The notes: generated by a model not told the origin, from the letters alone. A DNA stretch of 46,240 bases from an uncultured Clostridia bacterium (GCA_947581755.1 CANPVN010000012.1:1-46240), one strand, 5' to 3'; positions 10,213 to 17,874 are shown, counted from the first letter of the stretch. Made by a program: numbers and translations.

Positions 10213-11971
10213 GTATCTGTCGATAGATAAAAATCATCATTTTCCCGTGGGCGCGCTGCCTCTCGGAGCCGATCTTTGCCTTTCCGTTCAAGCGGAGAAT
10301 GTCCAAAGACTTGCGCTTTTGCTTACAAAGGACGGCGAAACGCCCGTAGAGTACGAGTTCGACGCGTGGGAAAATCTTTTCCGTTTGAAAGTGAAAATCA
10401 CTTCCGAAGGGCTTTATTTCTATACTTTCAAGGCGTTTTCGGGCGATGACATAAAGGAGTTCGGACGCGACGAAACACAAAATATCAAAGAGGGCGGACA
10501 GCCCTTTACTCAACTTGTCTATCGCTATTGTCCGAGACCCGATTGGCTCGAGGGCGGCATAGTCTATCAAATCTTTCCCGATCGCTTTGCCGTAGGCGGA
10601 CAAAGATCGAGGACAAAACCCGACGAGATGATCTACCGCGACGATTGGGGCGGAACGCCTTATTTCAAGCCCGTTGACGGTGTGGTAAAAAACAACGATA
10701 TGTTCGGAGGCAATTTACGGGGAATAATTTCAAAACTCGATTATCTGTCCTCCTTGGGAGTTTCGTGCATATATCTCAATCCCGTTTTCGAGGCGTATTC
10801 CAATCATAAATACAACACCTCGGACTATCTTCGCATAGACGGGGATTTCGGCACGGAGAGCGACTTTGAGACTCTGTGCGAACAAGCCCGCAAGCGGGGA
10901 ATAAGCATAATTTGCGACGGAGTTTTCTCTCATACTGGCGATGACAGCGTCTATTTCGATAAATATCACAGATACGCCGACGGCGCCTGCGATTCTCCTT
11001 CAAGCGAGTATTTCGATTGGTATAAATTTCGGGAATATCCCGACAAGTACGAATGTTGGTGGGGCATAGAGACTTTACCCAACGTAGACGAAACGACTCC
11101 TTCGTATAAAAATTTCATTACACGAAAAGTGCTTCCCAAGTGGTTCTCTGCGGGAGCGAGAGGGTTTCGGCTCGATGTTGCCGACGAGTTGCCCGATGAA
11201 TTTCTCGAGACGCTGTTCGACGCCGTTTACGGAACGGACAAATTGCTTATAGGCGAGGTATGGGAAAACGCCGCCACAAAAATTTCTTACGGAGCGCGCA
11301 GACGTTATCTGCAAGGCAATCAACTCGACAGCGTTATAAATTATCCGCTCAAAGACGCAATCATAGCGTTCGTAAAGCAAAAAGACGCCGTATCGTTACA
11401 TTCCGTCGTAGCCGAACTCATCAACGATTATCCGCCGACTGCGCTCAACAAACTGTTCAACGTGTTGTCCACTCACGATACGATAAGAATACTCAACGCG
11501 CTGTCGGACGACGCGCCGCCCGCAACAAAAGAAGAAAGAGCAAACGCCGTTCTTTGCGATATAAAGCGGGCAAAACAACGGCTTAAACTTGCTTCGGGAC
11601 TGCAATATACTCTTATCGGAGTGCCTTGCGTGTTTTACGGCGACGAGGCGGGAGTCACGGGCTTCGAGGACCCGTTCTGCCGCGCTTGCTTTCCTTGGGG
11701 AAAAGAGGACAAATCTCTGTTGAATCACTATAAAAGACTCGGGAAATTGCGTAGATTTCACGCTTTCGCGACTTCGGAATATTCGCTTGTAACGGCGAAA
11801 GGCGGACTGTATGTTTTTACCCGTGGCGAGGGGAAGGACAGACTTACGGTAATTGCAAATGCGGGCGAGAGCGTCGGACTCGACCGTTACATCGGAATAA
11901 AAGATGTTTTCAACGGAAAGACCTTTGACGGCATAGCGAAGTCGTGCGGTTTTTATGTTCTCGAGACATAA
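10202..11971 (+). CDS. GH13 alpha-glucosidase/neopullulanase-type hydrolase
   Basis: Cytoplasmic GH13 enzyme of 589 residues (no signal peptide). An N-terminal beta domain of about 100 residues precedes Y-Q-I-F-P-D-R-F, the usual entry to the catalytic barrel of cyclomaltodextrinase/neopullulanase-like enzymes. The four GH13 regions are present: D-G-V-F-S-H-T-G, G-F-R-L-D-V-A-D (Asp325), I-G-E-V-W-E (Glu352) and S-T-H-D-T-I (Asp426). It probably hydrolyses malto-oligosaccharides or limit dextrins left by GlgP; the exact bond specificity is not visible. The ATG lies inside the last codons of glgP with no obvious ribosome site, so it probably depends on coupled translation. Confidence 0.88.
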   Translation: MKLKYLSIDKNHHFPVGALPLGADLCLSVQAENVQRLALLLTKDGETPVEYEFDAWENLFRLKVKITSEGLYFYTFKAFSGDDIKEFGRDETQNIKEGGQPFTQLVYRYCPRPDWLEGGIVYQIFPDRFAVGGQRSRTKPDEMIYRDDWGGTPYFKPVDGVVKNNDMFGGNLRGIISKLDYLSSLGVSCIYLNPVFEAYSNHKYNTSDYLRIDGDFGTESDFETLCEQARKRGISIICDGVFSHTGDDSVYFDKYHRYADGACDSPSSEYFDWYKFREYPDKYECWWGIETLPNVDETTPSYKNFITRKVLPKWFSAGARGFRLDVADELPDEFLETLFDAVYGTDKLLIGEVWENAATKISYGARRRYLQGNQLDSVINYPLKDAIIAFVKQKDAVSLHSVVAELINDYPPTALNKLFNVLSTHDTIRILNALSDDAPPATKEERANAVLCDIKRAKQRLKLASGLQYTLIGVPCVFYGDEAGVTGFEDPFCRACFPWGKEDKSLLNHYKRLGKLRRFHAFATSEYSLVTAKGGLYVFTRGEGKDRLTVIANAGESVGLDRYIGIKDVFNGKTFDGIAKSCGFYVLET

Positions 11972-11973
11972 AA

Positions 11974-12000
11974 AAACCAAAGCATCATTTACTTCGGTTT
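11974..12000 (-). terminator. Bidirectional rho-independent terminator
   Basis: Stem of nine pairs with one mismatch (AAACCAAAG at 11974-11982, CTTCGGTTT at 11992-12000). Read on the minus strand it is followed by seven T, a strong terminator for the leftward genes at 12021-12954. On the plus strand the T run is weaker but may still end the glg operon. Confidence 0.75.
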
Positions 12001-12020
12001 CTTTATTCTTTTACGATTTT

Positions 12021-12293
12021 TTATTTGAGTGGTTCCACGTTGAATTTGTCGAGGCGATGAGTCTTTCCTATAAGTTTTTTGATGACGACTATCTGTATCG
12101 GCAGCAGAACAATGAGTACCGCGGCGGCAACTCCGAGCATTATGAGGTTGCCTCCGAAGTAGGCGTTTCCCGACGAAGAATGAAGTACGGGATAGCCGAG
12201 TTCGACGATAGTATAGCCTATCAGACTGTAGAGCGCGTAAAGAGAGACAAGTCCGCTTATCAATAAAAATATTATTCCGAATTTTTTCTTCAT
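12021..12293 (-). CDS. Small two-helix membrane protein
   Basis: 90 residues from ATG at 12293, chosen because GGAGG sits six bases upstream inside the end of the preceding gene; a longer reading from 12323 would overlap that gene without a ribosome site. Two hydrophobic segments (about residues 5-25 and 48-70) flank a short outward loop, with a basic C-terminus after the second helix (K-K-L-I-G-K). I do not recognise a family. It starts two bases after the stop of the lipoprotein at 12295-12954, so the two are co-transcribed and probably co-translated. Function unknown. Confidence 0.65.
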   Translation of the reverse strand: MKKKFGIIFLLISGLVSLYALYSLIGYTIVELGYPVLHSSSGNAYFGGNLIMLGVAAAVLIVLLPIQIVVIKKLIGKTHRLDKFNVEPLK

Positions 12294-12294
12294 C

Positions 12295-12954
12295 TCACAC
12301 CTCCAATGCGTATCCGCCGACATAACTGCCGTTTTTATCGAGAAAGCCTATCTGCTCATCGGTTGCGATAGGGTTGCATAGTGAATACGTGTCGAAACGC
12401 ATTATTTGTTTTTTCAATTTTTCGGGAGTCTTTATACCCGAAATATCTATTCTGTTTTCGTCTCCGACAAGAGCATTGAACAGCCCCACCGAGAACACCG
12501 TGCAGTTGGAGAACACCGACCAACTGTTGTGCGCGATAAGATAATCCTGCAATTTCCCGACAGCCGAGGTATCCAAAGCGCAACTTACGGCTACTCTGTC
12601 GGAATACTTGTCTATGGCTTTTATCAGAGAACTTTCGACGTTGAACCATACGCCGAATTTTTTTGTAACCGACCAAGTGCTTATCGTCACCGAATGACCC
12701 GCGGGTAAAGAAAACCCGCAAATATCCATCGCCTCATCCGAGTTGTTTTCAAGCACGATAAATGCGTGCCCGAAATTGAAAAGTCCGAAAACTTTTTCGC
12801 CCTCTCCGTTGCTTGCGCACAAAGTCAGAGTGGCGACCCTTTCCTCGGGCTCGACAATCTTTCTTGCCTCATTCCCGCCGTTGCAGCCCGAAAGGGACAG
12901 CAATAACGCAAATACAGTAAAAATAATAATAAATTTTTTGTAATATCCAAACAT
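12295..12954 (-). CDS. Lipoprotein, possible permuted papain-like fold
   Basis: 219 residues with a lipoprotein signal peptide (lipobox L-S-G-C, Cys24). The mature part contains F-G-H-A-F-I-V-L-E-N (His63) and, about 90 residues later, S-N-C-T-V-F-S-V-G-L-F-N (Cys151). An early G-H-[AST]-[FW]-[ILV] and a late N-C-[ST] are what circularly permuted NlpC/P60 or LRAT-type cysteine hydrolases show. That assignment is an inference from the motif pattern only. If right, it could act on cell-wall peptides or acyl groups outside the membrane. A modest ribosome site (AAGGTAG) precedes the ATG. It forms a leftward pair with the small membrane protein at 12021. Confidence 0.65.
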   Translation of the reverse strand: MFGYYKKFIIIFTVFALLLSLSGCNGGNEARKIVEPEERVATLTLCASNGEGEKVFGLFNFGHAFIVLENNSDEAMDICGFSLPAGHSVTISTWSVTKKFGVWFNVESSLIKAIDKYSDRVAVSCALDTSAVGKLQDYLIAHNSWSVFSNCTVFSVGLFNALVGDENRIDISGIKTPEKLKKQIMRFDTYSLCNPIATDEQIGFLDKNGSYVGGYALEV

Positions 12955-13104
12955 ATATAACTACCTTGCTGTGTCGCAATGCGTCCTTTTATATTGTTTT
13001 TTATTTTACGCCAAGAGGCTCCTTTTACGGACGATTTCTCCTTTTTCGTCAAAAAGATAAACTTTTTGACGAAGAAAATAAGGTCGGATTATTTATTTTA
13101 CAAT

Positions 13105-13262
13105 CCCTTCAGTCACCTTCGGTGACAGCTCCCCTTAGTGGCAAAGCCACCAAAGGGAGCCAAGGCAGCGGTACGCTGCCCCTAAAAAGCGTCGCGGGGT
13201 TCGGGACACCATCGCAAGTGTCCCGACGCTTTTTGGTTACTTTTCAGCGCGTGAAAAGTAAC
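13105..13262. repeat. Composite palindromic repeat element (five hairpins in 158 bp)
   Basis: A non-coding block made almost wholly of back-to-back hairpins: GTCACC/GGTGAC (13112-13126); an imperfect 15-bp stem from GCTCCC to GGGAGC (13128-13160); GGCAGCG/CGCTGCC (13164-13180); a nested stem with outer AAAAAGCGT/ACGCTTTTT (13184-13234) and inner CGGGACAC/GTGTCCCG; and a perfect 11-bp stem GTTACTTTTCA/TGAAAAGTAAC (13236-13262). Blocks with similar CTCCC...TGGC palindromes are widely dispersed in gut Clostridia genomes, so I read it as a mobile or REP-like repeat. The rest of the gap from 12955 to 13480 holds no gene I can support. Confidence 0.75.
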
Positions 13263-13382
13263 ATTGAACCCTGTATTTTAATACGGAAACTTTTTATTGA
13301 ACTGAATTTTTTTGTTTTCAATTCGTTAAAAAATCGTCTTTGTCCGCGGAGATAACATTGGTATTAAAAACAATCTTTGTCG

Positions 13383-13417
13383 CAACTATGGGTGCAGCGT
13401 GAGGCTGCCTTTTTTTA
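13383..13417 (+). repeat. Dispersed GCAGCG element with terminator-like hairpin
   Basis: 13383-13409 matches, at 23 of 27 positions, the reverse complement of 27463-27489 near the tRNA cluster. Here it forms GCAGC/GCTGC with a five-base loop followed by a run of T (13410-13416), so it could also stop rightward transcription entering the DUF4364 promoter region. Confidence 0.5.
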
Positions 13418-13488
13418 ATTTTACAATCTCGGGGGAGAGACGGTCAAGCAAACTGCGGTTGGTTTTTAAAAATTTTTTGAAAAAAGTA

Positions 13489-13517
13489 TTGATTAATTCC
13501 GAAAAATATGATATAAT
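13489..13517 (+). promoter_or_regulatory. Promoter of the DUF4364-TSCPD operon
   Basis: TTGATT (13489-13494), a 17-bp spacer and a perfect TATAAT (13512-13517) with an upstream TG (extended -10). It is followed by two tandem 12-bp copies carrying GGAGG (13527-13550). Confidence 0.7.
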
Positions 13518-13553
13518 GAAAAGCCATCGGAGGAAAAATCGGAGGAAAAAACA

Positions 13554-14075
13554 GTGTATGAACTGGAAACAAAAGTAAATAAGCTCATTCTTTTGTTTTT
13601 CATGGACAAAATGGAAGTCCCAATGGTAGAATCGGTCATATATGAAATTTGCACTGTGGAAAACAGTTGGCTTACATATATGGACTGTTTGCAATCGTTG
13701 ATGCAACTGTTTGAAGTGGATTTTGTCTGTAAGATCAAGCATGATAATGCGTGTTATTACAATATAACTCCCGACGGCAGAAGTTGTCTTGCGAATTTTT
13801 ATCAGCAGATACCGTTGCAGTTGCGAGCCGAGATAGGCGAATATGTCAAGGCGAACAGGATGTATTTTCGTCGGCAGCAAGGTTATGTTTCAAGTTCCAA
13901 AAGAAATTCCGACGGCACGCATACCGTACAACTCAAGATAACGGATTGGACTCAGACTCCCATAAACATAAACATAGTCGTCCCCGATAAAGAAACCGTG
14001 AAGCGCATGAAAGAAAAGTGGAAGACGAAAGCGGCCGATCTATATACGGCAATTTACGAATTGCTTACGGAATAG
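13554..14075 (+). CDS. DUF4364 family protein
   Basis: 173 residues. The N-terminal part (about 1-75) looks like a winged-helix DNA-binding region: V-N-K-L-I-L-L-F-F-M-D, then L-T-Y-M-D-C-L-Q-S-L, then Y-Y-N-I-T-P-D-G-R. The C-terminal half is a small beta domain. This matches the DUF4364 family of Clostridia, which resembles PadR-like regulators but has no fixed function. The start is GTG at 13554 with GGAGG eight bases upstream. A strong promoter lies upstream, and the next gene follows after 34 bases, so the two form an operon. A regulatory role is plausible but inferred. Confidence 0.8.
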   Translation: MYELETKVNKLILLFFMDKMEVPMVESVIYEICTVENSWLTYMDCLQSLMQLFEVDFVCKIKHDNACYYNITPDGRSCLANFYQQIPLQLRAEIGEYVKANRMYFRRQQGYVSSSKRNSDGTHTVQLKITDWTQTPININIVVPDKETVKRMKEKWKTKAADLYTAIYELLTE

Positions 14076-14109
14076 AAAAACAAAAAAACAAAACAGAGGA
14101 GGAGAAAAA

Positions 14110-14397
14110 ATGCAAACCTACAGAACCACGGGCGGAGTGTGTTGTCGCCAAATTCTTTTCGATGTTGACGAGAACGATAATTTGATTTATTGTAAGTTTA
14201 TACATGGTTGCTCGGGAAATCAACAAGGCATTGCCCGACTTGTCGAGGGAAAAAATATCGATTGGATAATCCAAACATTGAAGGGTATTCCTTGCAAAGG
14301 CAATACATCATGTCCCGACCAACTCTCGAAAGCGCTTATGGAATACAAAGAAAAAAAGATGAACGGCACGTTGGAAAAGAAAGAAACTTATTATTGA
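14110..14397 (+). CDS. TSCPD domain protein, TIGR03905 family
   Basis: 95 residues with the diagnostic T-S-C-P-D near residue 66 and the preceding G-I-P-C-K-G-N. Further Cys residues (V-C-C-R, H-G-C-S-G-N) suggest metal or thiol chemistry. The TSCPD domain is also found at the end of some B12-dependent ribonucleotide reductases; stand-alone TIGR03905 proteins have no settled function. A strong ribosome site (AGGAGG) precedes the ATG. Second gene of a two-gene operon with DUF4364, closed by a strong terminator at 14458. The last 20 residues are charged and probably disordered. Confidence 0.85.
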   Translation: MQTYRTTGGVCCRQILFDVDENDNLIYCKFIHGCSGNQQGIARLVEGKNIDWIIQTLKGIPCKGNTSCPDQLSKALMEYKEKKMNGTLEKKETYY

Positions 14398-14457
14398 TTT
14401 AAGTATGCTCGATATTGCCGATAATTATTATTAAAGGCTCCCGTAATCGTGGGAAAA

Positions 14458-14494
14458 GCGCCTCAAAAGTTGTCTGACTTTGGGGCGCGTTTTT
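14458..14494 (+). terminator. Rho-independent terminator of the DUF4364-TSCPD operon
   Basis: GCGCCTCAAAAGT (14458-14470) pairs with ACTTTGGGGCGC (14477-14488) with one bulged A and one G-T pair, six-base loop, then TTTTT at 14490-14494. Confidence 0.9.
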
Positions 14495-14534
14495 ATTGAA
14501 CACCCCGAGAGAAAAGAGAATATGATAAAATCTC

Positions 14535-14563
14535 TTGACCGCTCGGGAAAGGTATGGTATATT
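14535..14563 (+). promoter_or_regulatory. Promoter of the orphan 8-codon unit
   Basis: TTGACC (14535-14540), a 17-bp spacer and TATATT (14558-14563) with TGG just before it (extended -10). It lies after the terminator of the previous operon, so it drives an independent short transcript. Confidence 0.65.
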
Positions 14564-14622
14564 TATATAAGTAAGGAAAAATATCAAAACTCCCATTGCG
14601 AATACCGACAAAAGGAGGAAAA

Positions 14623-14649
14623 ATGAAACAGGCAATGAAACATAAATGA
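14623..14649 (+). CDS. 8-codon ORF (MKQAMKHK) in a short orphan transcript
   Basis: An ATG with a very strong ribosome site (AAAGGAGG at 14611-14618, four-base gap) encodes only MKQAMKHK before TGA. The stop overlaps the first base of a rho-independent terminator (14649-14690). With its own promoter at 14535 the unit would give a transcript of about 120 bases. The arrangement looks like an attenuation leader peptide, but no rightward gene follows: the next gene, the MATE exporter, is on the other strand and converges. It could be a remnant leader, a tiny peptide gene or a small RNA. Its translation is inferred from the ribosome site alone. Confidence 0.4.
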   Translation: MKQAMKHK

Positions 14650-14690
14650 AAGACCTTGCTATGATACGCAACATAACGAGGTCTTTTTTT
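14649..14690 (+). terminator. Terminator overlapping the 8-codon ORF stop
   Basis: AAAGACCT (14649-14656) pairs with AGGTCTTT (14679-14686). An inner TATG/CATA stem extends the hairpin, and the T run reaches 14690. Confidence 0.85.
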
Positions 14691-14720
14691 ATAACTTTAT
14701 CTGTAATTTTTTTTGCATTT

Positions 14721-16160
14721 TCAGTTCGCCGAGGGAGTTTCCGTTGTCCCATCGTCGGGGAGCGCGACTTCCTCAGAGTCCGCTTTTATCTCTCCCGAGG
14801 AGTTGTCGGACGGTGGCGCTTTCAGTTTTTTCATTGTTCTGAAGTAAGCGAACAGGAAGAGTCCGAATTGCGCGATACAGCATAAAACCCAGGATATGGG
14901 GTAGGAAATATACAGCGCGGTGAGAGTGTGATTTGTTTGGAAATAGGTGTATATCCATAAAATTCTGAGACCGCAGACGAAAGTCAGCGTTATAAGCATT
15001 GACGAAAGAGAATAGCCCATTCCGCGCAACAGACCGCTCATAACATCCATTATTCCGCATGTAAAGTAGGTGACGCTGATAATTCTCATTCTGTCTATGC
15101 CGTATTGTATGACTTCCTCTTTGCCGTGGGCGTATATACTCAGCAAGGGGTGCGCCAAAAGATATGCGCCGACTCCCATAAACAGTCCCACAACGGTTAC
15201 CGAAAGCAAGGTAAGCGCGGTTATTTTCTTTAATCTTTCGGGTTTTCTTGCGCCTATATGTTGACCTGTAAAGTTCAACGCCGTTTGGTGGAAGGCGTTC
15301 ATACTTGTGTAGACAAAGCCCTCTATGTTCGAGGCTGTTCCGTTGCCCGAAAGAGCGTAATCTCCGAAAGAGTTTATACTTTTCTGAATAATGACGTTGG
15401 AAATCGAGAACAGCGAGCCTTGTATTCCCGCGGGCAGTCCTATAAGTAACATTTGCACGAATTTATCTTTGTAAAAATGGATTTTCTTTATCTCGAAGCG
15501 GTAACTTTCCTTGACTCGCATAAGGTGTATCATGACAAGGATCGCCGAGATCGTCTGAGATACCGTCGTCGCTATAGCGACTCCCGCTACGTCCATTCTG
15601 AAGCCGAGAACGAATATGAGATTAAGTATAATGTTTATGACTCCCGAGATAACGAGGAATATGAGCGGGCGAGTGGTGTCTCCCACGGAACGAAGAATAG
15701 CCGCGCCGAAGTTATAGACTATCGAGAAGGGAATGCCTATCGCGTAAATTTTTATGTATAAAGTCGATTTGTCGATGACGCTTGCAGATGTGTCCATCCA
15801 TTCGAGGAAAGTTCTTGCCCCGAAGAATGCGATCAACGCGAAAGCGATCCCGCCGATGACTGCGGTGGGAATAGCCGTATGCACGAGATTCTGCATTCCT
15901 TTTTCGTTTCGCGCGCCGTAACAGTTGGCAGCGATGACGCCCGCGCCTACCGACAGTCCTATCAACAGGTTTACTATAAGGTTTATCAATGCTCCCGTAG
16001 CGCTTACCGCGCCTATCGAGAGACCTTCGGGAGAGGTGTCCGTTATTCCCACGACGACAAGATCCGCGGCATTGAACAACAGTTGCAATATTCCCGTGAG
16101 AATTATCGGCAAAGTATATAAGACGATACGCTTAAAAAGCGGACCCGTAGTCAGATCCAC
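14721..16160 (-). CDS. MATE family multidrug/cation antiporter
   Basis: Membrane exporter of about 479 residues with twelve hydrophobic segments. Typical MATE features are the opening D-L-T-T-G-P-L-F-K-R-I-V-L-Y-T-L-P, then L-L-F-N-A-A-D-L-V-V-V-G, and the repeated half (G-S-L-F-S-I-S-N-V-I-I-Q). MATE pumps use Na+ or H+ gradients to expel drugs or metabolites; the substrate is unknown. The start is uncertain: GTG at 16160 has no ribosome site, whereas the frame is open to an ATT at 16205 preceded by GGCGG at a normal distance, adding 15 residues (TKAKGIQTGKRIGS...). The gene has its own promoter at 16257-16285. The C-terminus is acidic and low in complexity. Confidence 0.9.
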   Translation of the reverse strand: MDLTTGPLFKRIVLYTLPIILTGILQLLFNAADLVVVGITDTSPEGLSIGAVSATGALINLIVNLLIGLSVGAGVIAANCYGARNEKGMQNLVHTAIPTAVIGGIAFALIAFFGARTFLEWMDTSASVIDKSTLYIKIYAIGIPFSIVYNFGAAILRSVGDTTRPLIFLVISGVINIILNLIFVLGFRMDVAGVAIATTVSQTISAILVMIHLMRVKESYRFEIKKIHFYKDKFVQMLLIGLPAGIQGSLFSISNVIIQKSINSFGDYALSGNGTASNIEGFVYTSMNAFHQTALNFTGQHIGARKPERLKKITALTLLSVTVVGLFMGVGAYLLAHPLLSIYAHGKEEVIQYGIDRMRIISVTYFTCGIMDVMSGLLRGMGYSLSSMLITLTFVCGLRILWIYTYFQTNHTLTALYISYPISWVLCCIAQFGLFLFAYFRTMKKLKAPPSDNSSGEIKADSEEVALPDDGTTETPSAN

Positions 16161-16256
16161 CGAACCGATGCGTTTTCCCGTTTGTATGCCTTTTGCTTTC
16201 GTAATTTATTCCGCCTTTGAAAAATGATATTCACGGTTTGTTGTCAAACTCAAACT

Positions 16257-16285
16257 ATTCTATCCGAAAACGCTTGTATTGTCAA
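16257..16285 (-). promoter_or_regulatory. Promoter of the MATE gene
   Basis: Minus strand TTGACA (16280-16285), a 17-bp spacer and TAGAAT (16257-16262). Predicted start near 16250. Confidence 0.65.
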
Positions 16286-16325
16286 GCAAAAGAGAGAGGT
16301 ATACAAAAATTAAATCGATAAACAA

Positions 16326-16356
16326 AAGGGCGGGCTTTATATGATGACCCGTCCTT
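16326..16356 (-). terminator. Terminator of the zinc-ribbon membrane protein gene
   Basis: Nine-pair stem (AAGGGCGGG at 16326-16334, CCCGTCCTT at 16348-16356, one G-T). On the minus strand it runs into TTTTGTTT. Confidence 0.7.
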
Positions 16357-16380
16357 AAAAGAATGTACCGAAAATATATT

Positions 16381-16707
16381 TCAGAAATTTTCGCTGTCGC
16401 ACAACATCATTATTCCCGCAATAAGACTGACGAACAGAAGAGAGCAGACCTTAAAGCCGACGCCGACGTCTTCGTGGTTATTTACCTTTTTGAAGTAGTG
16501 TACCGTCATGGGAATTGTCCAACACAACGGGATTAAAAAAAGCGAAGCGCTCACTACGCAACCGATGACCATAAATATTTTGGCAATCAATGTAAAAGCG
16601 GAATCCGAGGATGCCTTGTTTAAGGATTTTTCCGTTGCGCAACCGCAATGCGGGCAAATGACCGCTTCGTCTGCGAGCGACGCTCCGCAATGAGTACAAT
16701 ATTTCAT
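16381..16707 (-). CDS. Zinc-ribbon membrane protein
   Basis: 108 residues from ATG at 16707, which has GAGGTG eight bases upstream; an in-frame GTG at 16716 overlaps that site and is unlikely. The N-terminus is a zinc ribbon (Y-C-T-H-C-G, then I-C-P-H-C-G, residues about 3-24), followed by two hydrophobic segments (about 38-65 and 83-102). Zinc-ribbon plus membrane-helix proteins are common in Firmicutes and mostly uncharacterised. It has its own promoter (16743-16772) and terminator (16326-16356), so it is a single-gene unit. A similar design is seen in the TM2 protein at 19833. Confidence 0.8.
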   Translation of the reverse strand: MKYCTHCGASLADEAVICPHCGCATEKSLNKASSDSAFTLIAKIFMVIGCVVSASLFLIPLCWTIPMTVHYFKKVNNHEDVGVGFKVCSLLFVSLIAGIMMLCDSENF

Positions 16708-16742
16708 AAAAATCACCTCATTTATAATAATTCGATAAATTA

Positions 16743-16772
16743 ATTATATATTACCCGACGGCGTCTTGTCAA
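16743..16772 (-). promoter_or_regulatory. Promoter of the zinc-ribbon membrane protein gene
   Basis: Minus strand TTGACA (16767-16772), an 18-bp spacer and TATAAT (16743-16748). The -35 overlaps the stop codon of the upstream hydrolase gene. Confidence 0.65.
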
Positions 16773-17764
16773 ACGGAAATTTTGTTTTTTCGATCATTTT
16801 GAATAAGAATTTTTTCTTCTTTGACAAGAGGATGAGAAACGATACGAGAGGAGTCGAGATCTTCCTTGAACATATCGACGCCGACGATACGCCTGTTGTT
16901 GTAAGTCGTGTAATAATAGATGCCTTTATCGACGTTGCAACAAGAGGAATATATGGTATGTTCGAAGCCGTGAGGCACTTTGCAACAGCCTTTTTGTTGC
17001 TCTACCGCAGTAAGAATATGGAAAAATTGATTTACGCTTTCGGTTTCGTTATCGAATGACAGCGAATTGAATTTTGTAAAGACGGCTTTTATGAATCTCG
17101 ATGAGGACGACAAGTCTCCCGGCAGTCCCAACGAGCCCATTCCCCGACTGTAAGGCGAGAGAGACAGTTTATCCGAAAAGGTATTTATAGGATCTGCCGC
17201 GCTCAAAGACATATAATTCGTCAAATTCGTTATATGGTAATCGAAAGGCGGGTTGTTTGTCATGACTCCCGTGGGATTGTCGTAAATCTTCAAGCCCTCT
17301 TTCAGCGGCTCGACCACTATGCTTTCGTTCTTGTCCGAAATCATCCAGTGAAGCGGAGAGTGGGGCAGTTCGGGCGAGAAGTTTTCGCTCTGTAAGTTGA
17401 CGTTTTCGAGTTTTTTTCGAGCCTCGGCAACGGTTTCGCAGTCGCACAGAATGTAGGGAATAAATTCGAAAGGCGCGATATTCGTTTTATTTTCGTCTTT
17501 ACGATTGTAAACGGCGTTGAAAGGAAAATTAAGCCCCGCAACGCTCAGCCCCTTTTCGTTGGTAGCGTCGTAATACAGCGGATATTCCTCTTGTACAAAA
17601 GCCATTCCTATCATCGCGAAATGGTTTAACGAGTTTATTCCGCAACGAAATTTCAACGGAAAACGTCTCGGCGTTATCGTAACGGTCTCCGAGTAAGAAA
17701 ACTCGTAATCGAGGTTTCTCCCGAAGTAACAGTCTTTTGTCTTATAAGTCAATGCGGTACACAT
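16769..17764 (-). CDS. Choloylglycine hydrolase family enzyme (bile salt hydrolase/penicillin V acylase)
   Basis: N-terminal-nucleophile amidase of 331 residues. The ATG at 17764 is chosen because Met removal exposes Cys2 (M-C-T-A-L), the catalytic nucleophile, and AAGGAG lies about nine bases upstream; a longer open frame to 17938 is not real. Residues matching the bile salt hydrolase active site are Cys2, Arg16 and Asp19 (R-N-L-D-Y), Asn79 (G-L-N-F), Asn171 (T-N-N-P-P-F) and Arg223 (S-S-R-F). The family splits into bile-salt and penicillin V amidases; which one this is cannot be decided by eye. No signal peptide, so cytoplasmic. The promoter at 17787-17815 gives a very short leader. Confidence 0.92.
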   Translation of the reverse strand: MCTALTYKTKDCYFGRNLDYEFSYSETVTITPRRFPLKFRCGINSLNHFAMIGMAFVQEEYPLYYDATNEKGLSVAGLNFPFNAVYNRKDENKTNIAPFEFIPYILCDCETVAEARKKLENVNLQSENFSPELPHSPLHWMISDKNESIVVEPLKEGLKIYDNPTGVMTNNPPFDYHITNLTNYMSLSAADPINTFSDKLSLSPYSRGMGSLGLPGDLSSSSRFIKAVFTKFNSLSFDNETESVNQFFHILTAVEQQKGCCKVPHGFEHTIYSSCCNVDKGIYYYTTYNNRRIVGVDMFKEDLDSSRIVSHPLVKEEKILIQNDRKNKISV

Positions 17765-17786
17765 ACTGCAATTCTCCTTTTTCCGA

Positions 17787-17815
17787 AGTATAGCACATTT
17801 TCCGAAGTTTTTCAA
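17787..17815 (-). promoter_or_regulatory. Promoter of the choloylglycine hydrolase gene
   Basis: Minus strand TTGAAA (17810-17815), a 17-bp spacer and TATACT (17787-17792) with TG before it (extended -10). The region is shared with a possible rightward -10 (TATAAT, 17826-17831) for the gene at 17875, whose -35 is poor. Confidence 0.6.
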
Positions 17816-17874
17816 TAGAGTAAGGTATAATTTTTTTCTTTTCGACTCAAACTTTGCTAAGAGGTATTTATAAC

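Noticed and set aside
12966..13355. 129-codon plus-strand frame in the gap before DUF4364
   Set aside because: Its middle is translated palindromic repeat; no ribosome site and no protein-like conservation pattern.
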